Shown one piece after another: positions 51,176 through 60,292 of a stretch of DNA of 64,000 nucleotides. Each line of letters opens with the position of its first letter. Position 1 is the first letter of the stretch. The stretch spans positions 372,001 through 436,000 of the forward strand of contig NZ_JAGDZB010000002.1 in NCBI RefSeq assembly GCF_049116215.1, in the 5' to 3' direction. A program made the translations under genes and the position numbers. The stretch is from Shimia sp049116215 (GTDB taxonomy: Bacteria > Pseudomonadota > Alphaproteobacteria > Rhodobacterales > Rhodobacteraceae). The notes under the pieces were generated by a model that saw nothing but the letters and a program-made list of their open reading frames with translations, was not told where the DNA came from and did not search any database.

Positions 51176-52296
51176 GACAGCGCTGCGGCTCCTTCGCTGA
51201 GAGCTGCGAGTTTGGCATAGGCAATATCGGGATCGACCGCGCCAAATCCTGCGAAAGTCCCAAAGCCGCAGTCGCTTCCGGCGATTACACGGTCCGCGCC
51301 AACAATGTCACTAAAGCGTTGGATTCGCTGAGAAACCAGATCAGGATGCTCGACAAAATTGGTCGTGGTGTCGACCACTCCGGGCACCAGTATCTTGTCA
51401 TCAGGGATCTCGGATTTTCGATCTCTAAACACTGTCCATTCATGGGCATGGCGTGGATTTGACGTTTCAAACAGCACGTAGCGCGACTTTGTTGCCATCA
51501 ATGTGCTAAACACCTTGTCCATCGGAATGTCGCAACAATGCGGCCCCTCGTAATTTCCCCAGCAAATATGAACCCTTACACGGTCTTGCGGCACGTTTTG
51601 CAGGGCGTGATTGAGCGCCTCCACATGCAAGTTCGCGATCTTGAGGAACTCCGCATCACTTAGATCGTTAAACAACATATGGCGGGACAGGGCCAAATCG
51701 GGGCAATCCAATTGCAGATCTAAGCCATTGGAAACAATGGTTTCATACTCGTCCTTCATGGCATCCGCGAGCGCCGCCAAATAGGCTTCACGACTGGCAT
51801 AATGATCGTTCTGCAAAAACAGCGAGATCACCCCTGGCGAGGCGGCATTCATAAACCCACGCTCAACGTCGTGATCCGCCATGGTGGCCTTCAGATTATT
51901 GATATCTTTCATCAATTCCCCCTGCCCTTTGCTGTGCACCTCTCCGGTGCACTTGGGGCGGGCGTATTGCGGTGTGCCGCCATCATCGGCCAAACGCTTC
52001 AGGAAAGACGGGAACATCTTGAGGTCTGCTGGTGCGTTGCGCTCGCTGTCTCCCGAGAACCCCGTGTAGCGGTCTTTGACATAGGTGGCGTAGGAAATTT
52101 TACTGGTTTCCCCGTCACTTACAATATCAACACCGGCCGCGACCTGCTTGCGTACCGTCTCGTCCACGGCCGCAGTCATCGCTGCATCAAACGCCGCAGG
52201 ATCGTAGGGGTTTTCGTGCTCACGCGCGAAGATAAAATCCACCACCTTCTGGGTGCGTGGCAGGCTGCCCACATGGGTTGTTAAGATTTTGCTCAT
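51172..52296 (-). CDS. Cobalamin-independent methionine synthase (MetE) core-family protein
   Basis: A 374-residue protein corresponding to the C-terminal catalytic barrel of MetE, without the N-terminal half. LTTHVGSLPRTQKVVDFIF opens it; zinc ligands are His and Cys in VHICWGNYEGPH and Cys in SDCGFGTFAGFG. DGETSKISYATYVKDR is the family N-terminal motif. MetE-core proteins transfer methyl or alkyl groups to thiols (core-MetE, YxjG/H, coenzyme-M transferases). Its place in a catabolic operon suggests demethylation or thiol-conjugate chemistry rather than methionine synthesis (inference). I start at ATG 52296. Confidence 0.88.
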   Translation of the reverse strand: MSKILTTHVGSLPRTQKVVDFIFAREHENPYDPAAFDAAMTAAVDETVRKQVAAGVDIVSDGETSKISYATYVKDRYTGFSGDSERNAPADLKMFPSFLKRLADDGGTPQYARPKCTGEVHSKGQGELMKDINNLKATMADHDVERGFMNAASPGVISLFLQNDHYASREAYLAALADAMKDEYETIVSNGLDLQLDCPDLALSRHMLFNDLSDAEFLKIANLHVEALNHALQNVPQDRVRVHICWGNYEGPHCCDIPMDKVFSTLMATKSRYVLFETSNPRHAHEWTVFRDRKSEIPDDKILVPGVVDTTTNFVEHPDLVSQRIQRFSDIVGADRVIAGSDCGFGTFAGFGAVDPDIAYAKLAALSEGAAALS

Positions 52297-52389
52297 CGCG
52301 CCGTTTTCCCTGTCTGTTTCCCGTCGGTATTGCGTCGGTACTGCGGAGGTGCGCTCCGCCAACCATCACCGTTAACGTTTGAGCGCCTG

Positions 52390-52413
52390 GCGCGGCAGGA
52401 AGTGCCGCCGCGC
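52390..52413 (-). other. Hairpin between the cupin and MetE-core genes
   Basis: GCGCGGC / GCCGCGC (52390-52396 with 52407-52413), possibly refolding on GGCA/TGCC. No T-tract. Probably a processing or stability site inside the operon mRNA. Confidence 0.4.
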
Positions 52414-52426
52414 GAGGCCTAAGGTT

Positions 52427-53383
52427 TTAGCCGGTCCAGGTGTCCCCTGCGGCATCGTCTGTCGCGGTGATGCGGTAAAGCCCCGCTTCCCCCGTCATCG
52501 AAGGGGCCACGCTGTAGCTTTCGCCGGACAATGCCACGGCCGTGTCGCCTGCGGACAAGGTGACCTCCACGTCGTTGATAGTGATGCGCCAATGGCCAGT
52601 GGCGGGCATCAGCACCACGGGCTGCGCAGTTGCCACGGGCTCTGTCACGGCGGAACCGCGTGTGAGGAAATCGACTTCAAACCCGGGCTTGTCTTTGATG
52701 ATCGCGTCCTCACCAATCACTTTGGCTGGCGTTTTTGCCGCCAAGGCTATCAAATCCCAATAGCGGGCCACATAAGGCATCACCTCTTCAACCGGCACTT
52801 CGGGGAACGCTTTTAACTCCTCTTCGGTCAACAACGGCATCGGGCGCACGTTGTGTGGCAGCTCTTCGCCCTTCTTGCTGTCATAAAGCACGCCGTTGTC
52901 GCCCAGCATCAAACCATGCGCCTGCGCATCTTCGATCACATGCGGCGCCCAAGTGACGCCGCCACCTGCGTCATCGCCGCCTAGGATCGCCATGATCATC
53001 CCGTAGTCCTGACCAACGTTTTCAAAGCCTCGGAAGATGCCGGTAGGAATGTTGAAGATATCGCCTTCCTCGGCGATGAATTCACCGGCGTCACCGTGCA
53101 AACCCCAGAAAAAGCGCCAGCGGCCTTTAGCCACGAAGAACACTTCAGCGGTGGTGTGGCTGTGCAGCGAGTTGCAGCATTTGGGCGGCTGTCCCGCCGC
53201 GCCAATGTTAAAACCGATTTTGTCGGTGATGTGCACATGCTGATCTGGAGACTCGGACACACCGCCGCCGACAATGGTGAAGTTTTCTTTCTGGTCGCTG
53301 CCCGGTGAGTGGGCGTCGATGAAGGCAGTTTTGCAGGGTTTCAAGCCGCCGTAGCGTACGATGCGGGATTGGATAGAACTCAT
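52427..53383 (-). CDS. Cupin domain-containing protein
   Basis: A 318-residue protein with an N-terminal cupin (about residues 60-135): SLHSHTTAEVFFVAKGRWRF carries the HxH and Glu metal ligands and FNIPTGIFRGFENVG the second motif. A second, weaker beta-barrel follows at about residues 240-310. It resembles quercetin-dioxygenase-type or sugar isomerase cupins, so an oxygenase or an isomerase are both possible. It lies between two genes of the operon. Confidence 0.85.
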   Translation of the reverse strand: MSSIQSRIVRYGGLKPCKTAFIDAHSPGSDQKENFTIVGGGVSESPDQHVHITDKIGFNIGAAGQPPKCCNSLHSHTTAEVFFVAKGRWRFFWGLHGDAGEFIAEEGDIFNIPTGIFRGFENVGQDYGMIMAILGGDDAGGGVTWAPHVIEDAQAHGLMLGDNGVLYDSKKGEELPHNVRPMPLLTEEELKAFPEVPVEEVMPYVARYWDLIALAAKTPAKVIGEDAIIKDKPGFEVDFLTRGSAVTEPVATAQPVVLMPATGHWRITINDVEVTLSAGDTAVALSGESYSVAPSMTGEAGLYRITATDDAAGDTWTG

Positions 53384-53409
53384 CTTTTGTCACCTTTTTG
53401 GGGGGGATT

Positions 53410-53427
53410 GGGGTCAAAGTCGACCCC
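53410..53427 (-). other. Small hairpin upstream of the cupin gene
   Basis: GGGGTC / GACCCC (53410-53415 with 53422-53427), 27 bases before the cupin start, in a 153-base spacer that otherwise shows nothing. It could be an mRNA processing site or part of an internal promoter region. Confidence 0.35.
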
Positions 53428-53536
53428 GCCCCAGGAGGACGGTTGTTGAGACGGCGTGCGCGCAAAGCGGCACGATGCGCATGAAAGCGCCGCGCCGCCT
53501 GTGTGTTGCACAGCCGAGGATATGTCAGGTTGGAAT

Positions 53537-54526
53537 TCACGCCTGACCTGTTTGAAGCAGGATCTGTTTCCAGACCGATGTTTCATCAAACAATGTGTAT
53601 TCGCGGCGCACTTTAGGCTGATCGGTGATCAGTGCACCGAAGTCGGCATGGCTGATGCCCAGCACATAGACTTCTGCGCCGGTTGGCACCCCAAAGGTAC
53701 CCCAGCCTTCGTGTTTGCCCCAGAGGCTCCACCGGATCGCGGCACGTGGTGGCATCATTGGGTCATCACGACCAATCTGGTGCTCGATTTTGAACTCAGC
53801 ATTTGGGAAGCTGGCGCGCAATCCCATCCAGAAGCGGTCCACGGCATCCCAGCCATGACCGGTCACACCACCCACGTATTCGGATTGTACCGCGCGGTCG
53901 TACTCGGCCTCAATCGCCGCAATGTCGGCACCCATGATGCGGTTGAGGAGCTCGGCGTAACGTGCGCCCCATGCATTGTCATTGCCAGTCCCTTTGTAAG
54001 GGCCAGGCTGGTCTGTGTGCGGCGTCAAAGGCTTCACGGATTTGGCCGGGCCACCTTCGGCCTCGATCAGGTTCGCGGCGTATTCCTTGGGGTCCCACCC
54101 CATTTGACGCACGATGGCACCTTGATCGCGGATCAGCCATTCATCATTGATCTGATTGTTGATCGCGTGACAGTCCGCCAGGATGCGATAACGCAATTGC
54201 TTACCGGTGGCTTTGCCATAAACGCCGTCCGCCATGTGGGTGGCGGTGGAGATAATCCGGTGAGAGCTGAGCATGCCTTCCTCCGGCGTACCAGACCAGA
54301 TCACGTCTTCACCAAGCAACTGCCGATCCGGAAATTCGGCCAAGGTGGCCATGGTTGCGCCGATGACATTTTGATTGCCCAGCACCACAGACGCCGGAGA
54401 ACGCACAACGATGTCATCGCTATAGTAATGGTGCAGCGTGGCAATGCCCCGATCTTCCCAAATCTCTTTGGTGATGCCGATAATATAATCGGGGAAATCC
54501 TGAAATTTCGCATCGAAGCCTTGCAT
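53537..54526 (-). CDS. Tandem SnoaL-like (NTF2 fold) protein
   Basis: A 329-residue cytoplasmic protein with two SnoaL/NTF2-like domains: about residues 10-150 (IATLHHYYSDDIVVRSPASV, ATHMADGVYGKATGK) and 185-325 (GGVTGHGWDAVDRFWMGLRA, HEGWGTFGVPTGAEVYVLGI). SnoaL-type proteins catalyse cyclisation, dehydration or isomerisation of small carbonyl compounds. Catalytic residues cannot be named. It is one of three such proteins in the operon and lies between the LacI gene and the cupin gene. Confidence 0.85.
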   Translation of the reverse strand: MQGFDAKFQDFPDYIIGITKEIWEDRGIATLHHYYSDDIVVRSPASVVLGNQNVIGATMATLAEFPDRQLLGEDVIWSGTPEEGMLSSHRIISTATHMADGVYGKATGKQLRYRILADCHAINNQINDEWLIRDQGAIVRQMGWDPKEYAANLIEAEGGPAKSVKPLTPHTDQPGPYKGTGNDNAWGARYAELLNRIMGADIAAIEAEYDRAVQSEYVGGVTGHGWDAVDRFWMGLRASFPNAEFKIEHQIGRDDPMMPPRAAIRWSLWGKHEGWGTFGVPTGAEVYVLGISHADFGALITDQPKVRREYTLFDETSVWKQILLQTGQA

Positions 54527-54532
54527 GGGGGT

Positions 54533-55570
54533 CTATCCTTCTTTTGGAGGCCAGGTGTCTGGGACGCGCGCAGAACCGCGCACAATCAGCGGGGTCGGAA
54601 TGGCAACCTGCCTTGGGGTGGCAGATGCCGGCTTTTCAATGTGCTCCAGCAGCGCATCGACGGTTTCTTCCACCATCAGATTGGCGCGCTGGCGCATGGT
54701 GGTGAGGTCATAGGCGCGCCATGCCGAGGGCGGCACGTCGTCAAAGCCCACAACGGAAACGTCTTCAGGGATCTTGAGCCCAAGGCCAAAACGGAGCTCG
54801 TCCATGACAGCAAAAGCCATGTGATCGTTCGCCACAAAGACCGCATCCGGACGCTTGTCTTCTGGCACATCGAACATGGCGCTGGCCGCGGCGCGGGCGC
54901 GGTCCACGTCAAAATCGCCAATCTCGCGGGCAAATAGGTCCTGCCCCGCTTCTTCAAGTCCCGCGCGGAAACCAGCTTCGCGATCCCGTTGGGTGGAGGC
55001 CCCTTCCCAACCGGCGATGTGGCCGATTTTGCTGTGCCCGCCCGCGACGAGGAACCGCGCCAACTGGCGTCCGCCTTCGAAGTTGTCAGAAGTGACACAG
55101 CTGACGCCTTTGGCATCTTCAAAACGGTTGAAATGCACCACAGGCACGCCGGCTTGCAGACATCTGGCAGAGAGATCCGAAGACATGGCCACGGAGGCTG
55201 TGACAATGCCATCCACCTGATAGTCCATGATTTCTTCGACCACGCCGTCGATGTTTCCGGCGGTTTGAGACGCCATGAAAACCAGCACGTGGTAGCCCTT
55301 TTCCTGTAAGGCATTGGACAGGATTTCCAGCGCTTCCGGATAAAAATAGTTGTCCAGATAGGCCACAACGAGGCCGATGATGCGGCTTTTGCCGGACACC
55401 ATGGCGCGGGCGAGTACATTGGGCCGGTACCCAAGTTCTTCAGCGGCTTTGCGCACTTTCTCTACGGTGGCTTTGGAGGCGGAAGCGCCGGGTGTGAACA
55501 CGCGGCTCACAGCGGATTGGCTGACACCGGCACGCTCAGCAACTTGGAGGGAAGTAACTTTGTCAGCCAT
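54533..55570 (-). CDS. LacI family transcriptional repressor
   Basis: A 345-residue repressor. The N-terminal helix-turn-helix is KVTSLQVAERAGVSQSAVSR with hinge KAAEELGYRPNVLARAMVSG; a periplasmic-binding-like ligand domain follows (residues about 60-340). I start at ATG 55570, overlapping the SDR stop (TGATG). It lies inside the operon it presumably controls, so it is autoregulated. Two LacI-type palindromes lie upstream of the operon at 63820-63889. The inducer is unknown, probably the imported solute or an early product. Confidence 0.92.
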   Translation of the reverse strand: MADKVTSLQVAERAGVSQSAVSRVFTPGASASKATVEKVRKAAEELGYRPNVLARAMVSGKSRIIGLVVAYLDNYFYPEALEILSNALQEKGYHVLVFMASQTAGNIDGVVEEIMDYQVDGIVTASVAMSSDLSARCLQAGVPVVHFNRFEDAKGVSCVTSDNFEGGRQLARFLVAGGHSKIGHIAGWEGASTQRDREAGFRAGLEEAGQDLFAREIGDFDVDRARAAASAMFDVPEDKRPDAVFVANDHMAFAVMDELRFGLGLKIPEDVSVVGFDDVPPSAWRAYDLTTMRQRANLMVEETVDALLEHIEKPASATPRQVAIPTPLIVRGSARVPDTWPPKEG

Positions 55571-56334
55571 CAGTCTGCCGTCCACCCGCCGTCAATCAAC
55601 ATGGAAGTGCCGGTGACCAAAGCGCTGGCATCAGAAGCGAGGTAAAGCACTGCCCCCATGATGTCCTCGACCTCGCCAATGCGGCCAAGTTTGATTTTCT
55701 CCTCAACCCAGGCTTTGCGTTCGGGCAGCTCAAAGGTCTGCGCCGTAAGAGGCGTTTTGATGAAGGTCGGGCAGACCGTGTTGATGCGGATTTGCGACGC
55801 CCCCCACTCAATCGCCATGGCTTTGACCATGCCTTCCAATCCATGTTTGGAGGCGCAGTAGACCGCGCGGTCCACACCACCAACATGGCCCATTTGGCTG
55901 GAGATGTGGATGATGGAACCAGGTTTGCCCTCCGCGATCAATGCCTTAGCCGCGTAGGCGGAAAGGAAATAGGCAGACCGCAGGTTGAGCCCCATGGCCG
56001 CGTCATAATCCTCTGGCGTGGTCTCAACAGCCGGACCGTGCCGCGCCAGACCGGCAGAGTTCACCACAACGTCGATGTCGCGCGTTGTAAATACCTGCGC
56101 CAGCGCCGCGAGGTCGGCTTGGTCCAACACCAGCGCCTCGGCACTCATGCCCGCAGCCGTCATGGCGGCGACGGTGTCCTCAAGTTTTTCTGCCCCGCGC
56201 GCTGCGCAAATCACAAGGGCGCCGGCCTCGGCCAGCGCCACGGCACAGCCCTGCCCGATGCCGGAGGACGCACCGGTGACAAGGGCGGTTTTGCCGCTCA
56301 GTGAAAAGGAAGGGGTGCGGGGCAGGTTAGTCAT
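55570..56334 (-). CDS. Short-chain dehydrogenase/reductase (SDR)
   Basis: A 254-residue classical SDR. The coenzyme motif is TGASSGIGQGCAVALAEAGA, NSAGLARHG is the NAG motif, and catalytic Ser-Tyr-Lys are in SSQMGHVGGVDRAVYCASKH. The length and the end ALVTGTSMLIDGGWTAD are typical of sugar/keto-acid dehydrogenases such as gluconate 5-dehydrogenase. It overlaps the tandem-SnoaL gene by four bases and the LacI gene by one. Confidence 0.93.
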   Translation of the reverse strand: MTNLPRTPSFSLSGKTALVTGASSGIGQGCAVALAEAGALVICAARGAEKLEDTVAAMTAAGMSAEALVLDQADLAALAQVFTTRDIDVVVNSAGLARHGPAVETTPEDYDAAMGLNLRSAYFLSAYAAKALIAEGKPGSIIHISSQMGHVGGVDRAVYCASKHGLEGMVKAMAIEWGASQIRINTVCPTFIKTPLTAQTFELPERKAWVEEKIKLGRIGEVEDIMGAVLYLASDASALVTGTSMLIDGGWTAD

Positions 56335-57389
56335 TTACTCATTCCATCCGGGATATTCAGGCGCGCCATACTGCGCACCTTGTTGAATTCCCGCAACCGG
56401 GCAAAGACGTCTACGCCCAATTGGCGATAGGCATCCAAAAGATCGACCAGCACCCAGTTTTCGCGGATTTTTCCGTTCTCCAAACGCCAGAAATCCAGGC
56501 TGCGCATGGTGATCTTTTTGCCGGTAGGCGCGATGCCCATCCACCCATCGTGGGTGACGGTCTGGATCATATTGGGCCAGCCCGTGACGGCGGCATATTC
56601 GCCATCGCCAAAGAAATGATAGGTGATCTCGTCCACATATTGGCCTCGATCCGGCATGCCATTGAGAAACGAAATCTGATGCCAGTTACGAAACCCTGCC
56701 ACGCCACGTCCCGTGCCAATACCGGCTGGGCCATACCAACTCATACGCTCGTGCCAGTAGTGATCCATCTTCATTGAGCGTGGATCCGGATCACGCGGGT
56801 GCTTCTTCAGATGCTCCAGCATGTCGATGATGTGCTGGCAGGTCTCGTTGCCTTTAACTTCATCATAGGGGCCCGGCACCAAACCGTCTGCGGTTGCGGG
56901 GCCAGGCACATGCCATTCGCGCCCCAGCGACGGCGCCATCGGCCATGCGTCTGCCTGCATCATCACCTCGGGAATGTCCCACAGCGCCTGATACTCAACC
57001 ACTTTGCCATCTACAAAACGGAAGAACTCGTGATAGCGCATCGACACCTGATGGCCGGTGGGCGGAATGTCCAACCACGGCCCGGTGAAAACGCCGGTGT
57101 AGTAACCACCGCAGCCGACCCAGTCGTTGCCAAATTCATCTGGTCCGGCCATGACGATATAGTCACGACGCTCCAAATCCGGCCAAGCGTCAAACAGCCC
57201 CTTATAGGCGCCGTCGTAGAAGCCATTCGGCCCCGTCATGTCCCCAAAAGGATGGCACAGCCGGAAGAGCGCATCTGGTGTGGCGAGATCAGTGAGCGCC
57301 TTGCGGACGCCCTCTTCGCTAAAGTTATAGGTCGCGTCTCGAAAGGCTTGGATCAGCTCTTTGTGTTGTGTGTGTTTGTCGACAGCCAT
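56331..57389 (-). CDS. Tandem SnoaL-like (NTF2 fold) protein
   Basis: A 352-residue cytoplasmic protein with two SnoaL-like domains: about residues 5-150 (PWLDIPPTGHQVSMRYHEFF, DGKVVEYQALWDIPEVM) and 185-335 (GIAPTGKKITMRSLDFWRLE, RENWVLVDLLDAYRQLGVD). The two halves align on the PTG-x5-R-x2-F/W pattern, so it arose by duplication. The second half is close to the single-domain SnoaL protein two genes upstream. I start at ATG 57389, two bases after the HisD-like stop. Function unknown; cyclase or dehydratase chemistry is the family norm. Confidence 0.85.
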   Translation of the reverse strand: MAVDKHTQHKELIQAFRDATYNFSEEGVRKALTDLATPDALFRLCHPFGDMTGPNGFYDGAYKGLFDAWPDLERRDYIVMAGPDEFGNDWVGCGGYYTGVFTGPWLDIPPTGHQVSMRYHEFFRFVDGKVVEYQALWDIPEVMMQADAWPMAPSLGREWHVPGPATADGLVPGPYDEVKGNETCQHIIDMLEHLKKHPRDPDPRSMKMDHYWHERMSWYGPAGIGTGRGVAGFRNWHQISFLNGMPDRGQYVDEITYHFFGDGEYAAVTGWPNMIQTVTHDGWMGIAPTGKKITMRSLDFWRLENGKIRENWVLVDLLDAYRQLGVDVFARLREFNKVRSMARLNIPDGMSK

Positions 57390-57390
57390 C

Positions 57391-58719
57391 TTACTCAGCC
57401 GCCTCCCGATAGGGTGCACCTTCGCCATACGGCACGTTGATGCCGCCGTAACGGCGCACCCGAACGTTGCACTGCTCCGCATGGCCGACAAAGCCTTCGA
57501 GCATGCACAGGCGCGAGCCGTATTCGCCAATCATCGTGGCCGCCTCGTCAGTCAGAACTCTCTGATAGCTGTGGGTTTTCAGGAACTTACCCACCCAGAG
57601 ACCACCGGTGTAACGCCCGGCCTTTTTGGTCGGCAGCGTGTGGTTGGTGCCAATCACCTTGTCGCCGTTGGACACATTCGTGCGCGGCCCCAGGAACAAC
57701 GCGCCGTAACAGGTCATGTTTTCCAGGAACCAATCATCGCGATCGGTCATGACCTGCACGTGCTCGGACGCGATGTCGTCCGCGACTTCGAGCATTTCCT
57801 CGTAGGAGTCACAAACAATGACTTCGCCATATTCTTCCCAGCTCACCGAGGCAGTGTCCGCTGTGGGCAGGATTTTCAAAATGCGATCGATTTCCGACAG
57901 CGTGTCTTCGGCCAACTGGCGGGAATTGGTCACCATCACGCAGGGGCTGTTGTAGCCGTGTTCCGCCTGCCCTAAGAGGTCGGTGGCGCAGATTTCCGCA
58001 TCCACCGTTTCGTCCGCAATCACCATGGTTTCGGTGGGACCGGCAAAGAGGTCGATGCCGACGCGGCCAAACAGTTGACGTTTGGCTTCGGCCACAAAGG
58101 CGTTGCCGGGGCCGACCAGCATGTGCACGGGATCGATGGTTTCGGTGCCCAGCGCCATGGCGCCAATCGCCTGAATGCCGCCCATCACATAAATCTCATG
58201 CGCGCCGCCAAGGTGCATCGCCGCGATTACGGCGGCGTTGGGCTTACCTTGGAATGGCGGGGTGCAGGCGATGATGCGCGGCACGCCAGCCACAGAGGCC
58301 GTGGCCACGGACATATGCGCCGAGGCGACCATCGGGAACTTGCCCCCGGGCACATAGCATCCCACAGATTGGACCGGGATGTTCTTGTGCCCGAGGACAA
58401 CGCCGGGGAGCGTTTCCACTTCCAGATCCAGCATCGTGTCACGCTGAGCCTGGGCAAAATTGCGCACCTGCTCTTGGGCAAACTTAATGTCCGCCAACTC
58501 ACGGTCGCTCAGTTGCGACATCAGATCGTCAATCTCTTGCTGGCTCAGCTTGAAGGAAGCCGGCGAGTAGTTGTCGAACTTCTCCGACAGCTCGCGCACT
58601 GCCGCGTCGCCACGGGTTTCGATGTCCTTCAGCGTGGCCTCAACAACGGCGCGCGTTTTTGCGTCATCCTCAGCACGCTCCGCTTGGTCTTTGCCGCGTT
58701 TCAGATACTCGATTGTCAT
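57391..58719 (-). CDS. Histidinol dehydrogenase-family dehydrogenase (probably not histidine biosynthesis)
   Basis: A 442-residue HisD-family enzyme, a zinc- and NAD-dependent alcohol-to-acid oxidase. All hallmark residues are present: zinc ligands Gln251/His254 (LGQAEHGYNSP), Asp353 (NGDKVIGTNH) and His413 (EGFVGHAEQ), and the catalytic Glu319-His320 pair (IASEHVQVM). Its place inside a transport/catabolic operon resembles HpsN, the roseobacter sulfopropanediol dehydrogenase of this family, so oxidation of a hydroxymethyl group to a carboxylate is likely. True HisD is usually near other his genes. AGGATAAG precedes the ATG. Confidence 0.88.
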   Translation of the reverse strand: MTIEYLKRGKDQAERAEDDAKTRAVVEATLKDIETRGDAAVRELSEKFDNYSPASFKLSQQEIDDLMSQLSDRELADIKFAQEQVRNFAQAQRDTMLDLEVETLPGVVLGHKNIPVQSVGCYVPGGKFPMVASAHMSVATASVAGVPRIIACTPPFQGKPNAAVIAAMHLGGAHEIYVMGGIQAIGAMALGTETIDPVHMLVGPGNAFVAEAKRQLFGRVGIDLFAGPTETMVIADETVDAEICATDLLGQAEHGYNSPCVMVTNSRQLAEDTLSEIDRILKILPTADTASVSWEEYGEVIVCDSYEEMLEVADDIASEHVQVMTDRDDWFLENMTCYGALFLGPRTNVSNGDKVIGTNHTLPTKKAGRYTGGLWVGKFLKTHSYQRVLTDEAATMIGEYGSRLCMLEGFVGHAEQCNVRVRRYGGINVPYGEGAPYREAAE

Positions 58720-58742
58720 TGTCTTATCCTCAATTGACAGGA

Positions 58743-59273
58743 TCAGTTGTGGGGGCGCGGCGCTTCTTTTTCGCCGCGATCAAAAGCTTCCCAGCCTTCG
58801 CCGTTAAACAGGTCGACGCCCAATTGAGCGGCGACATGGGCGAAATCGACGTTCACCCAATTGTCGACGATCTTGCCGTCTACAACTTTCCAGAAGTCCA
58901 TGTAGCGGATTTCGACCCGCTTGCCGGTGGGCGCGATGCCAAGGAACTCCCCTGAATGCGTGGCTTCCTGTCGCCCAAAGGCAGCGGCCCATTCGCCCAT
59001 GTAGAGGCGTGCCTCATCGATACAGGTCTTGTCGGAAAACGCCGCCTGAAACGGGCGCTGCCAGTTGTCTTGAAACTCCTGCAGACCGGTTTTGGTGCCG
59101 CAGCCTTGGTTGCCCATCCAACGAAAGCCTTGGGCGAAGAACTCGCCGATGTCATCAATGCGGTGGTCGTTCAGACCATCCACCATGCCTTCGATCACAG
59201 CACGGGTTTTTTCGGTTTTGGACATGTCGGTGTCGCGTGTCAGCACGGCTTGTTCGGGACGGGAGCCTTTCAT
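58743..59273 (-). CDS. SnoaL-like (NTF2 fold) protein, single domain
   Basis: A 176-residue protein with one SnoaL-like domain (about residues 20-165): FAQGFRWMGNQGCGTKTGLQ, FLGIAPTGKRVEIRYMDFWK and VDNWVNVDFAHVAAQLGVDL. It is clearly related to the second half of the tandem protein at 56331-57389. The start at 59273 is supported by AAAGGAGGCGCC. It is the first enzyme gene after the transporter. Function unknown. Confidence 0.85.
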   Translation of the reverse strand: MKGSRPEQAVLTRDTDMSKTEKTRAVIEGMVDGLNDHRIDDIGEFFAQGFRWMGNQGCGTKTGLQEFQDNWQRPFQAAFSDKTCIDEARLYMGEWAAAFGRQEATHSGEFLGIAPTGKRVEIRYMDFWKVVDGKIVDNWVNVDFAHVAAQLGVDLFNGEGWEAFDRGEKEAPRPHN

Positions 59274-59400
59274 GGGGCGCCTCCTTTCAGAATGGTGTTG
59301 GGGATTTCGAGGGGACTAGATGGCCCCTGCTTTATGAAATCCCGTGGCATTCTGTTGAGCGCCGGATGACGCGCTATGGCGCTATGGCGGGCGGAGGAAC

Positions 59401-60282
59401 TCATCCTTTTACCGCCCCAGCGGTCAGCCCGGAGACAATCTGGCGCTGGAAGAACAGGATCAGCACAAAGAGCGGCGCGACGGTGGAGACCACAGCGGCC
59501 ACGGCATACATGACTTTGCCTTCGACCTGCGTGGTGCCCATGAAGCTGTTGATCGCCGGAATGATAGTCTCATTTTCCTCGCTCAGCAGCATCGCGCCGA
59601 CGGTGAAGTCATTGTAGGCCAAGAGGAAACTGAACAGTCCCGTGGTGATCACGCCGGGCCACATGACAGGCACGATCACATAACGGAACGCTTGGAACCG
59701 GGTGCAGCCATCCACCATGGCGCTTTCGTCCATGTCTTTGGGAATGTTTTTGAAAAAACTGTGCAGCATCCAGAGTGTGAACGGCTGGTTGATGGCCACA
59801 AGCACGATGATTGTGGTGGGCAGAATGCCCCAGACGTTCCACTCAAAGAACGGCAGCATGTATCCGGAGATCAGCGTGATGTGCGGCATGGCGCGGAACA
59901 CCAACGCCGCCATCAGGATCCAGAAGGCATAGCGGAAGCCTGACCGCGCAAGCGCGTAGCCGCCAAGCGTGCCAAAAGTCAGCGAGATCACCACGGTGAA
60001 GAAAACGACGATGGTGGTGTTTTTGAAGTTGAACCAGAATTGCTCGTCAATCCAGGCCCCACGATAGGCCTCTGCCGTAAATGCGCTGCCGGTCTGTGCA
60101 ATGGTGTTGGCCCCATACAGTGCATTGCGCCAGTCGGCCTTCGAAAGGAAGTCAGCCTGTACTTTGAAGCTGCCCCAGAAGGTCCAGAAGAAGGGGAAGG
60201 CAGCGATGATGAGCCAGAGCGCTACGAAGATGTAGGAGAACAGCTTCAGCGGGGTCATGCGGTTTTGTGCTTTGGTCGCCAT
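59401..60282 (-). CDS. Carbohydrate-type ABC transporter permease (MalG/UgpE family)
   Basis: A 293-residue inner-membrane protein with six helices. The EAA loop reads DESAMVDGCTRFQAFRYVIV with P-V-M-W-P, and GLFSFLLAYNDFTVGAMLLS follows the family. It pairs with the upstream permease; their stop and start are 10 bases apart. Together with the ATPase and binding protein it makes a CUT1-type importer for a sugar, polyol or similar solute. A 127-base spacer follows before the SnoaL gene. Confidence 0.93.
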   Translation of the reverse strand: MATKAQNRMTPLKLFSYIFVALWLIIAAFPFFWTFWGSFKVQADFLSKADWRNALYGANTIAQTGSAFTAEAYRGAWIDEQFWFNFKNTTIVVFFTVVISLTFGTLGGYALARSGFRYAFWILMAALVFRAMPHITLISGYMLPFFEWNVWGILPTTIIVLVAINQPFTLWMLHSFFKNIPKDMDESAMVDGCTRFQAFRYVIVPVMWPGVITTGLFSFLLAYNDFTVGAMLLSEENETIIPAINSFMGTTQVEGKVMYAVAAVVSTVAPLFVLILFFQRQIVSGLTAGAVKG

Positions 60283-60292
60283 ATCTCTGTCC

